Below are positions 45,358 to 47,169 of a stretch of 47,169 nucleotides of DNA, piece by piece. The notes beneath the pieces were generated by a model that was given only the letters and a program-made list of their open reading frames with translations, did not search any database and was not told where the DNA came from. Each line of letters begins with the position of its first letter. Within the stretch, counting starts at the first letter, position 1. Made by a program: the position numbers and the translations under genes. This DNA is from Caulobacteraceae bacterium (GTDB taxonomy: Bacteria > Pseudomonadota > Alphaproteobacteria > Caulobacterales > Caulobacteraceae): positions 1-47,169 of the forward strand of contig JAIERG010000061.1 of NCBI GenBank assembly GCA_019747095.1, in the 5' to 3' direction.

Positions 45358-47169
45358 TCAGCCTGCCTGAAGCTGCTGCTTCACCCGCTCGGCCAGCGTC
45401 TTGATGTCGAGCGGCTTGGGCAGGAATGAGACGCCGGTTTCGTCCTGGAGAAGGTCCGAGAAGTCGCTCTCGGCATAGCCGGAGATGAACATGACCGGGG
45501 CGTCGCCGAGGAAGGGTCGGGCCTTTTTGAGCAAGGAAGGTCCGTCGAGGCCGGGCATGATGACGTCCGAGATGAGCATGTCGATCTGGCCCGACCACTC
45601 CTCGGCCAGAACCAGAGCCTCCTCGCCGTCGGCGGCTTCGATGACTTCGTAGCCGCGCTGGCGAAGCAGGCGCGCCGCAATGCCGCGCACGGCCGCCTCG
45701 TCCTCGACGAACAGGATGCGGCCGTTGCCGGACAGATCGCGCGGGGCGGCCTTGGCCTTGGCCTCGACCGGTGCGACCTCGGCCAGGGCCTGTTCGGAGG
45801 CGGCCGGCAGAAAGATGCGGAAAGCCGCCCCCGCCCTTTCGGTGTTGGCGACGGCGATATGGCCGCCCGCCTGCTGGACGATGCCGTAGACGGTGGCCAG
45901 GCCCATGCCGGTGCCCTCGTTCACCGCCTTGGTGGTGAAGAAGGGTTCGAAGATCTTGTCGATGATGGCGGCGGGCACACCGGGACCGGTGTCGGAAACC
46001 TCGATCAGGGCACCGTCCTCGGCGGGAGCTTCCAGCCAGCCCATCTCGCGCGCCTGGGCTTGCGTCAGGCGACGGGTGCGGATGGTGACGACGGCGTCGC
46101 CGGGCGCGACGACGCCGCGCATGGCGTCACGGGCGTTGACCGCCAGGTTCATGACCGCCGTTTCCAGCTGGGACTTGTCGGCCAGGACGATGGGCAGGTC
46201 GCGGCCGTAGTCGGTCTCCAACCGCACATCCTCGCGCAGAAGTCGGCGCAGCAGGACCGCGAACTCGCCGACCAGTTCGCCCAGATCCAGCCGCTCGCGC
46301 CGCACGGTGGACTTGCGTGAAAAGGCCAGAAGCTTGCGGACCAGATCGGCCGCCCGGATGGCCGTCTGGCGAATTTCGTTCAGGCCCTCGTATGACGGAT
46401 CGCCGACCGGGTGGCGTTCGAGCAGCCCGGAGAGCTGCAGCTGGATGGCGGTCAGCAGGTTGTTGAAGTCGTGGGCGACGCCGCCCGCGAGCTGACCCAC
46501 GGCCTGCATTTTCTGGGCCTGGCTGAGCTGCAGCTCCATCGACTTCTGGGTCGAGACGTCGAACAACCAGACGCGGCGCTTGTCCCCCTCGGGCGCGACA
46601 TAGAGGTGCAGGCTGCGGTCCGGGTGGGCGCGGGCGACCAGTTCGATGGGGCCGGACGAACCCTCGGCGAGACGTCGGCGGGCCTCGGCCACGCCATTGG
46701 GTTCGAACAGATGGCCGAAGGCGGCGTCTCTGGCCGCCGCCGGGCCGGTCAGGATGGCGAGGGCTGGATTGGCCTCCTGTGCATGTCCGGCGAACAGGTC
46801 CTCGCCCGCGATCACCGCCGAGCCGAACGGCGCGCCGGCGGCCATGGCGCGACCTTCGCCGGCCGGAGCGACATAGGTCTGGCTTGCAACAGGCGCAGCA
46901 GAGTCGGTCAGCGCGGCTTCGGGGGCCTCACGCACCAGGAAGCGGCCCTGTCCGGCCGGGGCGATCAGGACCTCGATCTCGCGCTCGCCGATGGTAACGA
47001 TCGCCCGGGCCTGGTGGCCCTGTCGGGCCTGAGCGAAGGCCATGTAGAGGGCCTGGGCCGATGTCCCCCGGGGCAGGGCCGTCGTGGCCCCGTTTTGCGA
47101 GGCCCACGCCCCGTTGAAGGCCAGAACCTGTCCCGACGCCCAGACCAGCACGGCGGGTTCGGCGAGCGC
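45358..47169 (-). CDS. cckA: Hybrid sensor histidine kinase CckA-like (5' end truncated by window edge)
   Basis: PAS-like N-terminus, AVGQLAGGVAHDFNNLLTAIQLQLSGLLERHPVGDPSYEGLNEIRQTAIRAADLVRKLLAFSRK, C-terminal REC ILFVEDEAAVRGIAARLLR ... SDVIMPGLDGPSLLKKARPFLGDAPVMFISGYAESDFSDLL; open to window end. Confidence 0.85.
   Translation of the reverse strand, partial: ALAEPAVLVWASGQVLAFNGAWASQNGATTALPRGTSAQALYMAFAQARQGHQARAIVTIGEREIEVLIAPAGQGRFLVREAPEAALTDSAAPVASQTYVAPAGEGRAMAAGAPFGSAVIAGEDLFAGHAQEANPALAILTGPAAARDAAFGHLFEPNGVAEARRRLAEGSSGPIELVARAHPDRSLHLYVAPEGDKRRVWLFDVSTQKSMELQLSQAQKMQAVGQLAGGVAHDFNNLLTAIQLQLSGLLERHPVGDPSYEGLNEIRQTAIRAADLVRKLLAFSRKSTVRRERLDLGELVGEFAVLLRRLLREDVRLETDYGRDLPIVLADKSQLETAVMNLAVNARDAMRGVVAPGDAVVTIRTRRLTQAQAREMGWLEAPAEDGALIEVSDTGPGVPAAIIDKIFEPFFTTKAVNEGTGMGLATVYGIVQQAGGHIAVANTERAGAAFRIFLPAASEQALAEVAPVEAKAKAAPRDLSGNGRILFVEDEAAVRGIAARLLRQRGYEVIEAADGEEALVLAEEWSGQIDMLISDVIMPGLDGPSLLKKARPFLGDAPVMFISGYAESDFSDLLQDETGVSFLPKPLDIKTLAERVKQQLQAG

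Noticed and set aside
1-47169. CRISPR arrays, rRNA operons, IS elements, prophage structural genes, toxin-antitoxin or known anti-phage modules
   Set aside because: No regularly spaced repeats, rRNA-like segments, transposase-like ORFs, phage structural proteins or recognisable defence genes were seen on either strand.

Overview
GC-rich alphaproteobacterial chromosome, most consistent with Caulobacterales (Brevundimonas/Caulobacter-like: AmpG next to a ShkA-like hybrid kinase, CckA-like kinase at the right edge). Left edge (1-3.7 kb): copper-resistance genes (copA truncated by the window edge, a SnoaL-like protein, copD, copC). Right part (19.8-47.2 kb): mostly housekeeping genes (tRNA-Thr, hemD, hemC, tsaD, gpsA, nth, rdgB, hemW, rsmI, yraN, gshB, comM/yifB, ampG, maeB, cckA). 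Between them (about 3.9-19.8 kb) is an accessory region bounded by the intact tRNA-Thr(CGT) and two 46-nt copies of its 3' half. This looks like two tandem elements (about 12.8 kb and 3.1 kb) inserted at the tRNA anticodon loop. They share a conserved noncoding end block and a recently duplicated small ORF, and I see no recognisable integrase. Cargo includes a DegS/NarL-type two-component system, a TMEM43-family protein, a BTAD/TolB/TPR regulator divergent from an outer-membrane-protein/lipoprotein/HEXXH-peptidase/serine-hydrolase cluster, a UDG-superfamily protein, a TPR protein and a lipoprotein. All calls come from reading the sequence and provided translations; no database search was run.
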